64,000 nucleotides of DNA from an uncultured Collinsella sp. (GTDB taxonomy: Bacteria; Actinomycetota; Coriobacteriia; Coriobacteriales; Coriobacteriaceae), in assembly GCA_958369225.1 (NCBI GenBank), contig CATXID010000008.1, positions 15,880-79,879 on the forward strand, read 5' to 3'. The first letter of the stretch is position 1, and each line of letters starts with the position of its first letter. Below, in pieces: positions 16,556-24,205 of this stretch. The notes beneath the pieces were generated by a model. It saw nothing but the letters and a program-made list of their open reading frames with translations, made no database searches and had not been told where the DNA came from. A program made the position numbers and the translations under genes.

Positions 16556-17333
16556 TGCACTGCTCGAGCGCCTGGCGGCACCTCCTGCGCGTACCACGCA
16601 GGAGCGTTACCGCCACGAGCTCAAATATCTCATTAACGAGGGTGAGCACACTGCGCTTGCTTGCCGCATGGCGCCGGTGTTTAAGCTGGATAAGCATGCG
16701 CAGGCGGGCGGTTACACCATTCGCAGCCTGTACTTTGACGACTACTGTAACTCGGCCTACGAGGAAAAAGACGCTGGCATTCTCATGCGCAAAAAGTATC
16801 GCGTGCGCATCTATAACGGCGGCGACAAGGTGATTAAGCTCGAGCGCAAAAAGAAGTACGGTAGTTGGATCTATAAAGAGGACGCGCCGCTCACGCGTGG
16901 CGAGTTTGAGCAGATTCTGGCTGGCGACTACGACTTTTTGCTGAGGAGCCCCTATCCGCTCTGTCGCGAGTTCTACATCGAGTGCATCTGCAACGTGATG
17001 CGCCCGAGGACTATCGTGGACTACGAGCGCGAGCCGTGGGTGATGGACGAGGGCACCGTGCGCATTACGTTTGACATGAACGTGCGTGCCGCGGTGGGAA
17101 GCTTCGATATCTTTGACGCGGCGTTGCCCGCGCTGCCGGTCCTGGAGCCCGGCAAGCTGGTGATGGAGGTCAAGTTTACGGAGTTTTGCCCGCAGCTGGT
17201 GCGCGATATGGTGCCGCCGGGCGCGGCCGAGCTTACGGCGGTCTCCAAGTACTGCCTGTGTTACGAAAAGACCGCCTACCTGCGCGGCTTTAACTACTGG
17301 GAATCGGATTTTGAGAACCGAGGGGATATTTAG
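16542..17333 (+). CDS. VTC-domain (polyphosphate polymerase-like) protein
   Basis: This 263-residue protein matches the VTC domain of the triphosphate tunnel fold: RHELKYLI near residue 24, TIRSLYFDD, RKKYRVRIYN, IKLERKKK and MEVKFTEF, which together supply the basic and acidic lining of the tunnel. In yeast VTC4 this domain makes polyphosphate from ATP; in bacteria the gene is often found with CotH and DUF4956 genes and its product is not settled. The ATG overlaps the cotH stop by 14 bp, so it is translationally coupled. DUF4956 follows after 3 bp. There is no membrane helix. Confidence 0.85.
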   Translation: MRRASALLERLAAPPARTTQERYRHELKYLINEGEHTALACRMAPVFKLDKHAQAGGYTIRSLYFDDYCNSAYEEKDAGILMRKKYRVRIYNGGDKVIKLERKKKYGSWIYKEDAPLTRGEFEQILAGDYDFLLRSPYPLCREFYIECICNVMRPRTIVDYEREPWVMDEGTVRITFDMNVRAAVGSFDIFDAALPALPVLEPGKLVMEVKFTEFCPQLVRDMVPPGAAELTAVSKYCLCYEKTAYLRGFNYWESDFENRGDI

Positions 17334-17336
17334 ACC

Positions 17337-18002
17337 ATGAGCACCAGGGACTTTTTTAAGAACTCCGTCTTGGAGGCGTTTGGCCAAGTCGACCCTGCCA
17401 AGATCGGCCTGTCGCTGCTCGTGGCGCTCGCCATGGGCATCCTGATCTATTACGTGTACAAGCGCTTTTTTACCGGCGTGGTGTATTCGCGCAGTTTTGC
17501 CGTGACGCTTGTGGGCATGTGCGTGCTTACCTGCATGGTCACGCTCGCGATCTCGACTAACGTGGTCATCTCGCTCGGTATGGTCGGTGCTTTGTCCATC
17601 GTCCGCTATCGTACGGCGGTCAAGGACCCGCTCGACCTGCTGTATCTGTTTTGGGCCATTACCACGGGCATTACGGCGGGTGCCGGCATGTATGCGCTCG
17701 TGGGGCTCACGGCGGTGGTGATCGTGGTGATGATCGCCGGCTTTGCGAGCCACCAGGACAAGGCGCGCGTGTACATGATGGTCATCCACTACACGGGCCA
17801 GACCACCGGCGATGATATCGTGCGTGCGTTTGGCCGTACCAAGTTCACCGTCAAGTCCAAGACGATGCGCGGCGACAAGGTGGAGATGGCCGTCGAGCTG
17901 TTCTCGGACGGTGTTGACATGCCCTATGCGGATGCCATTCGCGCACTCGACGGCGTGGAGGACCTGACGCTCATCCAATACAACGGCGAGTATCACGGTT
18001 AG
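17337..18002 (+). CDS. DUF4956 four-helix membrane protein
   Basis: The 221-residue protein has four hydrophobic helices (about 22-40, 48-70, 73-95, 110-132) followed by a small ferredoxin-like soluble domain. GALSIVRYRTAVKDPLDL in the loop after the third helix is the DUF4956 hallmark. It is the last gene of the pel-cotH-VTC transcript, 3 bp after the VTC gene. DUF4956 and VTC proteins are repeatedly neighbours, so this may be the membrane part of a VTC-like polymer machine (inference). Biochemical function is unknown. Confidence 0.82.
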   Translation: MSTRDFFKNSVLEAFGQVDPAKIGLSLLVALAMGILIYYVYKRFFTGVVYSRSFAVTLVGMCVLTCMVTLAISTNVVISLGMVGALSIVRYRTAVKDPLDLLYLFWAITTGITAGAGMYALVGLTAVVIVVMIAGFASHQDKARVYMMVIHYTGQTTGDDIVRAFGRTKFTVKSKTMRGDKVEMAVELFSDGVDMPYADAIRALDGVEDLTLIQYNGEYHG

Positions 18003-18027
18003 AACCCTAGCGAGCAAATTGCACAAA

Positions 18028-18200
18028 GAGGGGCGCTCCTGGTCGAGCGTACGTCAGCGAGCGGGCAGCTGCCGTGGCGATGTGCCACGAAAGAGGAGCG
18101 ACGCGTACTTCATGTACGCGAGCGACGGTTTGAGCGGCAGATCGCCCGGCAGATGCCCGCGCAGCGTCGAGCAGTCCGGCGTTCGTCAGAACGCCGGAAC
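18028..18200 (+). repeat. Palindrome-rich intergenic element
   Basis: Between DUF4956 and the LacI gene lies a structured, non-coding stretch. Its centre is CGCGTAC (18102-18108), loop TTCAT, GTACGCG (18114-18120), flanked by two GAGCGAC-like words, with further GGCAG/CTGCC complementarities outside. The loop and context resemble the inner hairpin upstream of leuS (25881-25905, loop TTAAT). It may terminate the pel transcript or be a dispersed repeat. Confidence 0.5.
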
Positions 18201-18244
18201 GAACAGGTATCATTGTGTAAGCGATTTCAATGACAGGGGTGCTC

Positions 18245-19225
18245 GTGGTAAAGATGAAAGATGTGGCCGAGCTGGCCGGCGTTTCGAGCGCCGCCGTCTC
18301 GCGCTACCTCAACGGCGGATATATCTCGGCGGACAAGGCCGAGCGCATTAAGCAGGCGATTGAGCTGACCGGATACGTTCGGTCCAGCCAGGCTCGCGCT
18401 CTGCGCACCGGCTCCACCAAGCTTATCGGCGTCATCGTGCCTAAGATCAACTCGGAATCCGTGAGCCGCATTACCGCCGGCATTGGCCAGGTACTCGGTC
18501 GCCGCGGCTACCAGATGCTGCTTGCCAATACCGACAACGCGCCCGAGCGTGAGCTCGAATATCTCGATTTATTCCAAAACCACCCGGTCGATGGCATTGT
18601 GCTGGTGGCGACCATGATTACCGACGAACATCGTGCGGCCATTACGTCTTGCCGTGTGCCCATTGTGCTGATCGGCCAAAACGTCGAGGGCGCGGCGTGC
18701 GTCTATCACGACGATTACGAGGCTGCCTTTGAGCTGGGCCAGGCGCTTGCGGGTCGGGTAGATGGCAAGATCGCCTACATTGGAGTTACCGAAGAAGACC
18801 GTGCGGCCGGTTATGACCGCCGTCGCGGTTTTGAGGCCGGATTGCGCGCCGCGGGCAACCCGCTCGATGCCGCCTTGATTCGCCTGGGCTCGTTTACGCT
18901 CGACTCGGGCTATAGTGCGGCGCGTGAGCTGCTTTCCGTCGCTCCTGATGTTTCGTTTATCGCCTGCGCGACCGATACCATGGCAGCGGGCGCGCTGCGT
19001 GCCATCGATGAGGTTCGCGGCATGGGCGAGGGCTTACACCGTGTGAGCGGTTTTGGCGACAACGCGTTTTTGCGCGCACTGACGGGTGGCATTCCCACCG
19101 TGCATTATGGGTATCTGACCAGTGGCGTCGAGGCCACCAGCATGCTGCTCGACACGCTCGATGGCATGGAGGGGGAGCGCGGTCTCAAGACGCTCAAACT
19201 CGGCCATCAGCTTATGAATGTCTAG
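18245..19225 (+). CDS. scrR: LacI-family repressor, probable sucrose regulator ScrR
   Basis: The protein (326 residues) starts with a LacI helix-turn-helix (MKDVAELAGVSSAAVSRYLNGG) and hinge, followed by a periplasmic-binding-protein-like sensor domain (LIGVIVPKINSE onward). It should bind the two identical operators upstream of the sucrose PTS gene and be released by sucrose-6-phosphate or fructose, as ScrR/SacR proteins are. GTG 18245 is chosen because AGGGG (18235-18239) is well spaced; ATG 18230 and ATG 18254 are in frame alternatives. It lies in the same direction as its targets with a 183-bp gap. Confidence 0.85.
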   Translation: MVKMKDVAELAGVSSAAVSRYLNGGYISADKAERIKQAIELTGYVRSSQARALRTGSTKLIGVIVPKINSESVSRITAGIGQVLGRRGYQMLLANTDNAPERELEYLDLFQNHPVDGIVLVATMITDEHRAAITSCRVPIVLIGQNVEGAACVYHDDYEAAFELGQALAGRVDGKIAYIGVTEEDRAAGYDRRRGFEAGLRAAGNPLDAALIRLGSFTLDSGYSAARELLSVAPDVSFIACATDTMAAGALRAIDEVRGMGEGLHRVSGFGDNAFLRALTGGIPTVHYGYLTSGVEATSMLLDTLDGMEGERGLKTLKLGHQLMNV

Positions 19226-19312
19226 GCTCTGGGTACGTCTGTCTGCCTCTGAGCTCTTACGTTTGTCTCAAAACTGCCATTCACCGGCTTATTTCTACCG
19301 TTTACCGCTATA

Positions 19313-19326
19313 TGAAAACGATTACA
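19313..19326 (+). promoter_or_regulatory. LacI-type operator 1 before scrA
   Basis: TGAAAACGATTACA has the central CG and near-palindromic arms of LacI-family operators. It is identical to operator 2, 26 bp downstream, so the two lie on nearly the same face of the helix. Confidence 0.8.
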
Positions 19327-19338
19327 GACATATGAAAC

Positions 19339-19352
19339 TGAAAACGATTACA
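19339..19352 (+). promoter_or_regulatory. LacI-type operator 2 before scrA
   Basis: A second exact TGAAAACGATTACA, 56 bp before the scrA start. The pair probably mediates sucrose-dependent repression by the LacI protein encoded just upstream. Confidence 0.8.
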
Positions 19353-19408
19353 GTGTAAGTGTCAAAGATGGCCGGGTGCACATGCGCCCGTTGGAGGAAA
19401 GGGAAGTC

Positions 19409-20809
19409 ATGGACTACCGCAAATCAGCCCAAGAGGTGCTCGACAACATCGGTGGCGCCGACAACGTCGTCTCTGCCGCACACTGCGCCACGCGTCTGCG
19501 CCTGGTGATTGCCGATAACGCCAAGGTCGACAAGGAGGCCCTCGAGAATATCGACGGCGCTAAGGGCGTTTTTGAGGCCCAGGGCCAGCTCCAGATTATT
19601 TTTGGCACTGGCACCGTCAATAAGGTCTACGACGAGTTCATTGCGCTCAGCGGCGTCGAGGCTGCCACCAAGGCCGAGGTCAAAGAGGCCGCGGCGCAGC
19701 AGCAGAACATCTTTATGCGTGCCATTAAGGTGCTCGGCGACGTCTTTGTTCCCATCATCCCCGCCATCGTGGCTTCGGGCCTGCTGCTGGGCATTATGAG
19801 CGCCCTCAACTTTATGGCCTCCAACGGCTTTATCGCGCTCGACACCAATAACTTTATCTACAAGATTGCCGACCTGGTCTCGGGAACGTCCTTTGGCATC
19901 CTGCAGATCCTGATCGGTTACTCCGCCGCTAAGGCCTTTGGAGCCAACCCGTATCTGGGTGCCGTCGTCGGTGGTGCGTTCATCAACTCCTCGCTGCAGA
20001 GCGCCTACACGGTTGCCTCCGAGGGCGTGCAGACCATGGTCAACGTCATCCCCGGTGTGTACAGCTTTGAGTGGGTCGGTTATCAAGGCCACGTTATCCC
20101 CATCGTTATCGCCTGCGCCATTCTGGCCTTCCTCGAGAAGCGTCTGCACAAGATCGTTCCCGAGATGTTCGACCTCTTTGTGACTCCGCTCGTCTCGGTG
20201 TTCGTGACCGTGCTCGTGACCCTCGTTGCCGTCGGCCCCATCTTTGTCTGGGCCGAGAACGCTATCCTCGGTCTGATTCAGGCTCTGCTGACCCTGCCCT
20301 TCGGCATCGGTTCCTTTATCGTCGGCCTGTTCTATGCCCCCACGGTCGTTACCGGTATCCACCAGATGTACACCGCCATCGACCTGGGCCAGCTCGCCCA
20401 GTACGGCGTGACCTATTGGCTGCCCATCGCCAGTGCCGCCAACATCGCCCAGGGTGGCGCCGCGCTCGCCGTTGCCTTTAAGACCCGCGATGCCAAGATC
20501 AAGGGCCTGGCGCTTCCTTCGGCCCTGTCCGCTTTCATGGGCATTACCGAGCCTGCCATCTTTGGTGTGAACCTGCGCTTCTTTAAGCCCTTCATCGCCG
20601 GCTGCATCGGCGGTGGCTGCGGTGCCCTGGTCTGCGCGCTCACTTCGCTTGCCGCTTCTGGCACCGGCGTTACCGGCATCTTCGGTATCCTGCTGTGCCT
20701 GGCCCAGCCCGTGCAGTACGCGATCATGTTTGCGGTCGCCGCGCTGGTTTCCTTTGCCGTCTCGTTCGTCCTGTACAAGGACGAGCCCAAGACTTCCGAG
20801 CAGGCGTAG
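19409..20809 (+). CDS. scrA: Sucrose-type PTS EIIBC component
   Basis: The 466-residue protein joins an EIIB domain (about 1-90) with the phosphorylated cysteine in AAHCATRLRL (Cys23) to a ten-helix EIIC domain (about 105-460) with GITEPAIFGVNLR, the glucose-superfamily signature. It imports and phosphorylates a sugar, most likely sucrose, giving sucrose-6-phosphate for the GH32 enzyme downstream. No EIIA domain is present, so a separate EIIA such as Crr must serve it. ATG 19409 is preceded by GGAGGAAAGGGAAG; an in-frame upstream ATG at 19382 lacks a good site. Two LacI operators lie in its promoter region. Confidence 0.88.
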   Translation: MDYRKSAQEVLDNIGGADNVVSAAHCATRLRLVIADNAKVDKEALENIDGAKGVFEAQGQLQIIFGTGTVNKVYDEFIALSGVEAATKAEVKEAAAQQQNIFMRAIKVLGDVFVPIIPAIVASGLLLGIMSALNFMASNGFIALDTNNFIYKIADLVSGTSFGILQILIGYSAAKAFGANPYLGAVVGGAFINSSLQSAYTVASEGVQTMVNVIPGVYSFEWVGYQGHVIPIVIACAILAFLEKRLHKIVPEMFDLFVTPLVSVFVTVLVTLVAVGPIFVWAENAILGLIQALLTLPFGIGSFIVGLFYAPTVVTGIHQMYTAIDLGQLAQYGVTYWLPIASAANIAQGGAALAVAFKTRDAKIKGLALPSALSAFMGITEPAIFGVNLRFFKPFIAGCIGGGCGALVCALTSLAASGTGVTGIFGILLCLAQPVQYAIMFAVAALVSFAVSFVLYKDEPKTSEQA

Positions 20810-20822
20810 GATTCGCGTAAAC

Positions 20823-20860
20823 AAAACGCCCGCAGGCTCCATCCTGTGGGCGTTTTCTTT
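20823..20860 (+). terminator. Terminator after scrA
   Basis: A 14-bp stem with one G-T pair (20823-20836 with 20843-20856) is followed by TTTTCTTT. The sacA gene downstream therefore either depends on read-through or has its own promoter. Confidence 0.88.
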
Positions 20861-20913
20861 ATCTGGAACCCTTGATTTGAGCGTTCGTTGATTTAATTCG
20901 ATTGGATACCGAC

Positions 20914-22446
20914 ATGTCTAACGCACTTCAGCGCGATCTTGCAAAGCTCGTTGCCAGCATGGATGCAGCGGCCGCCGAGCGTGGCCACGGGCCCTTTGCT
21001 CAGCATTTTCATATCATGCCGCCCACGGGTTGGCTCAACGACCCCAACGGTCTTTGCCAGGCCGATGGCGTGTTTCACGCGTACTTCCAGTATGCCCCGT
21101 TTGATGTAAACGGCGGCGTCAAGATGTGGGGCCATGCCATGAGCCGCGACCTTATGAAATGGGAATATGTTGGCGCGCCGCTGCTTCCCGACGAGCCGTT
21201 CGACTGCCATGGCGTGTACTCGGGCTCGGCTTTGGTCGAGGACGGTCGCATTCGCGTGCTCTATACCGGCAACGTTAAGCTCCCCGATGCGGACGGTGTC
21301 TTTGACTATGTCAACACCGGTCGTCGCGCCGATACCGTGTATGTCGAGAGCGCCGATGGACAGACGTTTAGCCAAAAGCGCGTGGTGCTGGCGTCGGAGG
21401 ACTATCCCGAGGATCTGACGTGCCACGTGCGCGATCCCAAGGTGTGGCGCGATGAGGCCGGTCGCTATCACATGGTGCTGGGCGCGCGTCGTCGCGTGGA
21501 CGGGCCGCATGTCGAGAGCCGTTTTTGCGCCATGCATGGCGAGGGCGCCGGTCGCGATGTGGGCGAGATCTTGGTGTACGGCTCGGCCGATATGCTGAGC
21601 TGGGAGCTCGAGAGCTGTGTGTCTACGCCCGAGCGTTTTGGCTTTATGTGGGAGTGCCCGGGATACCTTGAGCTTGAGGCGGATGGCGGTGTGCCGGCGA
21701 AGTTCCTGTCCTTCTCTCCCCAGGGGCTCGAGGGCGGTCGTTGGGACCGCGGCAACGTATACGCTGCTGGCTATATGCCTGTAACGGGTGACATTACCGG
21801 TGGTGACGGTGCCTATGAGCTGGGCGAATTCCGCCTATGGGACGCCGGTTTCGACTTCTATGCTCCGCAGGAGTTCACGGCCGAGGACGGTCGCCACATT
21901 CTGATCGGCTGGATGGGCATGCCCGATGAGCCGACCTATGGCAACGCACCCACCGTGGCGTGCGGCTGGCAGCACTGCATGACGGTGCCGCGCGAGCTTA
22001 CGGCCGGTGCCGGCGGCGTGGTGCTGCAGCAGCCGGCGCGCGAGATCGAACGTCATTATGTCTCGGTGCGTGTGGGGGAGGGCTCGCTGGAGGTTGCCGG
22101 CGATACCTGCTTTGACGTTGTTGCCGACGGTGTTGACGGCGCGTTTGCCGCGACCGTTGATGGCGATCTGAAACTGGCGTTTATGCCCGCCGAGGGCGAG
22201 CTGCCCGCGCGCTTTGAGATGCGATTTACCGATGAGGGTCGCGCTTCTGCCGGTTGCGGTCGTACCGTGCGCTGGGAGCCCGTCGACGAGGTTCGTAACG
22301 TGCGCATTGTTGGCGATGTCTCGTCGGTCGAGGTGTTTGTGAACGATGGCGCGCTCGTGTTTTCGACGCGCATCTATCCCGATACCTATGGCGTGTCCGT
22401 TGACGCTCCGGGTGCGAACGTAAACTACCATACGCTCAGCATCTAG
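20914..22446 (+). CDS. sacA: GH32 sucrose-6-phosphate hydrolase
   Basis: The 510-residue enzyme shows all three GH32 signatures: WLNDPNG with the nucleophile Asp, RDPKVW for transition-state stabilisation, and WECPG with the acid/base Glu. It ends in the usual beta-sandwich domain. It splits sucrose-6-phosphate from the PTS into glucose-6-phosphate and fructose. ATG 20914 is preferred over an in-frame TTG at 20902; neither has a strong Shine-Dalgarno site. The gap to scrA holds a terminator, and TTGATT and TTTAAT words before the start could form a weak promoter. No LacI operator copy is seen here. Confidence 0.9.
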   Translation: MSNALQRDLAKLVASMDAAAAERGHGPFAQHFHIMPPTGWLNDPNGLCQADGVFHAYFQYAPFDVNGGVKMWGHAMSRDLMKWEYVGAPLLPDEPFDCHGVYSGSALVEDGRIRVLYTGNVKLPDADGVFDYVNTGRRADTVYVESADGQTFSQKRVVLASEDYPEDLTCHVRDPKVWRDEAGRYHMVLGARRRVDGPHVESRFCAMHGEGAGRDVGEILVYGSADMLSWELESCVSTPERFGFMWECPGYLELEADGGVPAKFLSFSPQGLEGGRWDRGNVYAAGYMPVTGDITGGDGAYELGEFRLWDAGFDFYAPQEFTAEDGRHILIGWMGMPDEPTYGNAPTVACGWQHCMTVPRELTAGAGGVVLQQPAREIERHYVSVRVGEGSLEVAGDTCFDVVADGVDGAFAATVDGDLKLAFMPAEGELPARFEMRFTDEGRASAGCGRTVRWEPVDEVRNVRIVGDVSSVEVFVNDGALVFSTRIYPDTYGVSVDAPGANVNYHTLSI

Positions 22447-22484
22447 GCGAGTCGTCGCATATCGGCGCTATACTGCAGCCGTTG

Positions 22485-22525
22485 CCCACGATGCGGGGAA
22501 CACCCGCATCGTGGGTTTTGCTTTT
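22485..22525 (+). terminator. Terminator after sacA
   Basis: CCCACGATGCGGG (22485-22497) and its perfect complement (22503-22515) form a 13-bp stem followed by TTTTGCTTTT. It ends 17 bp before the next gene. Confidence 0.9.
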
Positions 22526-22541
22526 AAAGGGAGGTTACCAT

Positions 22542-23534
22542 ATGGGCGTAGAGCAGCCAGAAGAGGCCTGGGCTTTGAGGGCCGGCGCGCGTGAGGCGCG
22601 TCTTGTTGCGGCCTCGCATGTGCCGGCGGCGCTGTCGCTGTTGGGGATTGTACGTCCCGGTGACCGCCTGGTTGCGTTTGCCGATGACTTTGCCGATGCG
22701 TTTGCGCGCGGCTTTGATGCCTGCGACGTTGTGCTGGTGGGCTCACCGTCTGCCGATGCGTTTGCTGCCGTGTCCGAGGGCTTTGATGCTTCGTTTGATG
22801 CCGAGGGGCCGCACCTGTGGTGGTTCGTCAACTCTATCGGCGGGTTTGGTCTGCGCGTGCCCGATCTTCGCGCCCTGGGCCGCGCGGCTCGCGATGCTCG
22901 CGCGCTGTTCGTGGTGGATAATACCGTGGCTGGTGTCTTTGGGTGCGATCCGTTGCGCTTGGGTGCCGTGCTGTCGCTCGAGGCACTCGATCGCGTGTGT
23001 GCTGGTAAGGCACCGCGCAAGCTCGTTGCCGCTTCGGTGGCGCGCTCGCAGCTCAAGCGCCATCGTGTGGATGCCGCTGCCGAGTGCGCGCATGCGTTGC
23101 TCGATGGGTGCGGATTGGCCGCGCTCGATTTGTTCTCCGATGAGGCTGAGGTTCTAGAGCACGGGCTCGACACGCTCGACGCCCGCATGCAGGCGCACTT
23201 CGACCGTGCGCGTGCACTGGCCGAGTATTTGGCCGCGAACGAGATGGTGCGCAACGTGCGCTATCCCGGGCTGAGCTCGCATCCCGACCACGCGGTTGCA
23301 ACGGGAATCCTCGAGCACGGCTTTGGCCCGGCAGTTGAATTTGACCTGATGGACTGCACCGCGGGCGAATTCTTCAGCATGCTGCCGGATGAATTCCGCA
23401 CATCACCCGCAGGCGGCCCAACAACGCGCCTTTCGGCTCCGCGTGGCAAGCAGGGGAGCACCATCCGCCTCTTCGCCGGCACCGACAACCCCCTGGTCGT
23501 AGCGTCCACCCTAGACAACGCCCTTCGCAACTAG
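22542..23534 (+). CDS. Divergent Cys/Met-metabolism PLP-fold protein
   Basis: The 330-residue protein is shorter than the usual 380-400 of cystathionine gamma-synthase/lyase enzymes but keeps their frame: FVVDNTVAGVF (Asp126, the residue that normally holds the PLP ring nitrogen), PLRLGA, and a C-terminal part with GSTIRLFAGTDNP. The Schiff-base motif SxTKY is not recognisable; the aligned segment reads SVARSQLKRH (from S165) with Arg where Lys is expected, though K156, K160 or K172 could stand in. It may have lost or altered activity. AAAGGGAGG precedes ATG 22542. It sits alone between a terminator and a palindromic repeat. Confidence 0.65.
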   Translation: MGVEQPEEAWALRAGAREARLVAASHVPAALSLLGIVRPGDRLVAFADDFADAFARGFDACDVVLVGSPSADAFAAVSEGFDASFDAEGPHLWWFVNSIGGFGLRVPDLRALGRAARDARALFVVDNTVAGVFGCDPLRLGAVLSLEALDRVCAGKAPRKLVAASVARSQLKRHRVDAAAECAHALLDGCGLAALDLFSDEAEVLEHGLDTLDARMQAHFDRARALAEYLAANEMVRNVRYPGLSSHPDHAVATGILEHGFGPAVEFDLMDCTAGEFFSMLPDEFRTSPAGGPTTRLSAPRGKQGSTIRLFAGTDNPLVVASTLDNALRN

Positions 23535-23552
23535 CTAAATCATCCTCAACTC

Positions 23553-23627
23553 CATAAGTTGCGGTGAAATAGGGATTGGTTTACGGCTTTATCGGCATAA
23601 ACAGTCCCTATTTCACCGCAACTTATG
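23553..23627. repeat. Long REP-like palindrome
   Basis: Two 23-bp perfect inverted arms (23553-23575 and 23605-23627) enclose a 29-nt loop that can itself pair (GTTTA with TAAAC). There is no T-tract. Size and position between convergent genes suggest a dispersed palindromic repeat that may also act as a terminator. Confidence 0.85.
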
Positions 23628-23667
23628 AGAAGGGGTTGTGCAGCTAAAAAGCCCCGTCCTAAATTAG

Positions 23668-24012
23668 CTACTTTTTGATGCTGGCGATGAGGTCGTTGGC
23701 TTTTGCAGCGATGACGTTGTTGATGTCGGCCTGGAGGGTTTCGTAGACTTCGATGGCTCGCTTACCGGCCGGCGTGAGCGTGGATCCGCGGGCGCCGTCT
23801 CGCTCGATGAGTTTGCAGCCCAGCTGACCTTCGGCCTCGTTCACGATGCGCCAGGCCTTGGAATACGCCATGCCCATGCTCTTGGCGGCACGGTTGAGCG
23901 AGTGCTCGCGGGCTATGCCTTGCAGCAGCAAGACGCAGCCGTGACCAAACACGCCCGGCAGATCCTTGTCGCACGCTTGAATGACCAACTTTGCCGTCGT
24001 CTTGTACTCCAT
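23668..24012 (-). CDS. ModE N-terminal-type winged-helix protein
   Basis: The 114-residue protein is a single winged-helix domain of the ModE/LysR-like type: GIAREHSLNRAAKSMGMAYSKAWRIVNEAE is the helix-turn-helix and GCKLIERDGARGSTLTPAGKRA the wing. It lacks the molybdate-binding MOP domains of full ModE, so it is a DNA-binding protein with an unknown signal. Such stand-alone forms often sit near molybdate transport or molybdoenzyme genes, but none are in this window. On the minus strand a GGGGAG site precedes the ATG, and TACAAT (24097-24102) is a likely -10 box. Confidence 0.8.
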   Translation of the reverse strand: MEYKTTAKLVIQACDKDLPGVFGHGCVLLLQGIAREHSLNRAAKSMGMAYSKAWRIVNEAEGQLGCKLIERDGARGSTLTPAGKRAIEVYETLQADINNVIAAKANDLIASIKK

Positions 24013-24205
24013 GTGCCTTACGTCTCCCCGCTAAAGTGTTTGCTGGGTAAACGCAAAGCCTGCGTCAAACCCTCGTGTGCTCTTCTTAAATCATGCATTG
24101 TAGCAGCCAAAGTGCGTTAAGATACTTCCCCAGTATTGGGCGCCCAAGGTTGGGCTGGGTCCTACGAGGCCTGCAGCCGACCGGTCGCATGGAAAAAGGA
24201 GAAAC
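24013..24205. promoter_or_regulatory. Divergent intergenic region between ModE-like gene and guaB
   Basis: It holds the minus-strand -10 candidate TACAAT (24097-24102) and a plus-strand TAAGAT (24118-24123) about 80 bp before guaB. Short GGGC/GCCC complementarities follow, but no known riboswitch core is recognised. Confidence 0.35.

Noticed and set aside
22485..22525. SAM or other riboswitch before the PLP-fold gene
   Set aside because: It is a simple 13-bp terminator for sacA with a T-tract; no conserved riboswitch core precedes it.
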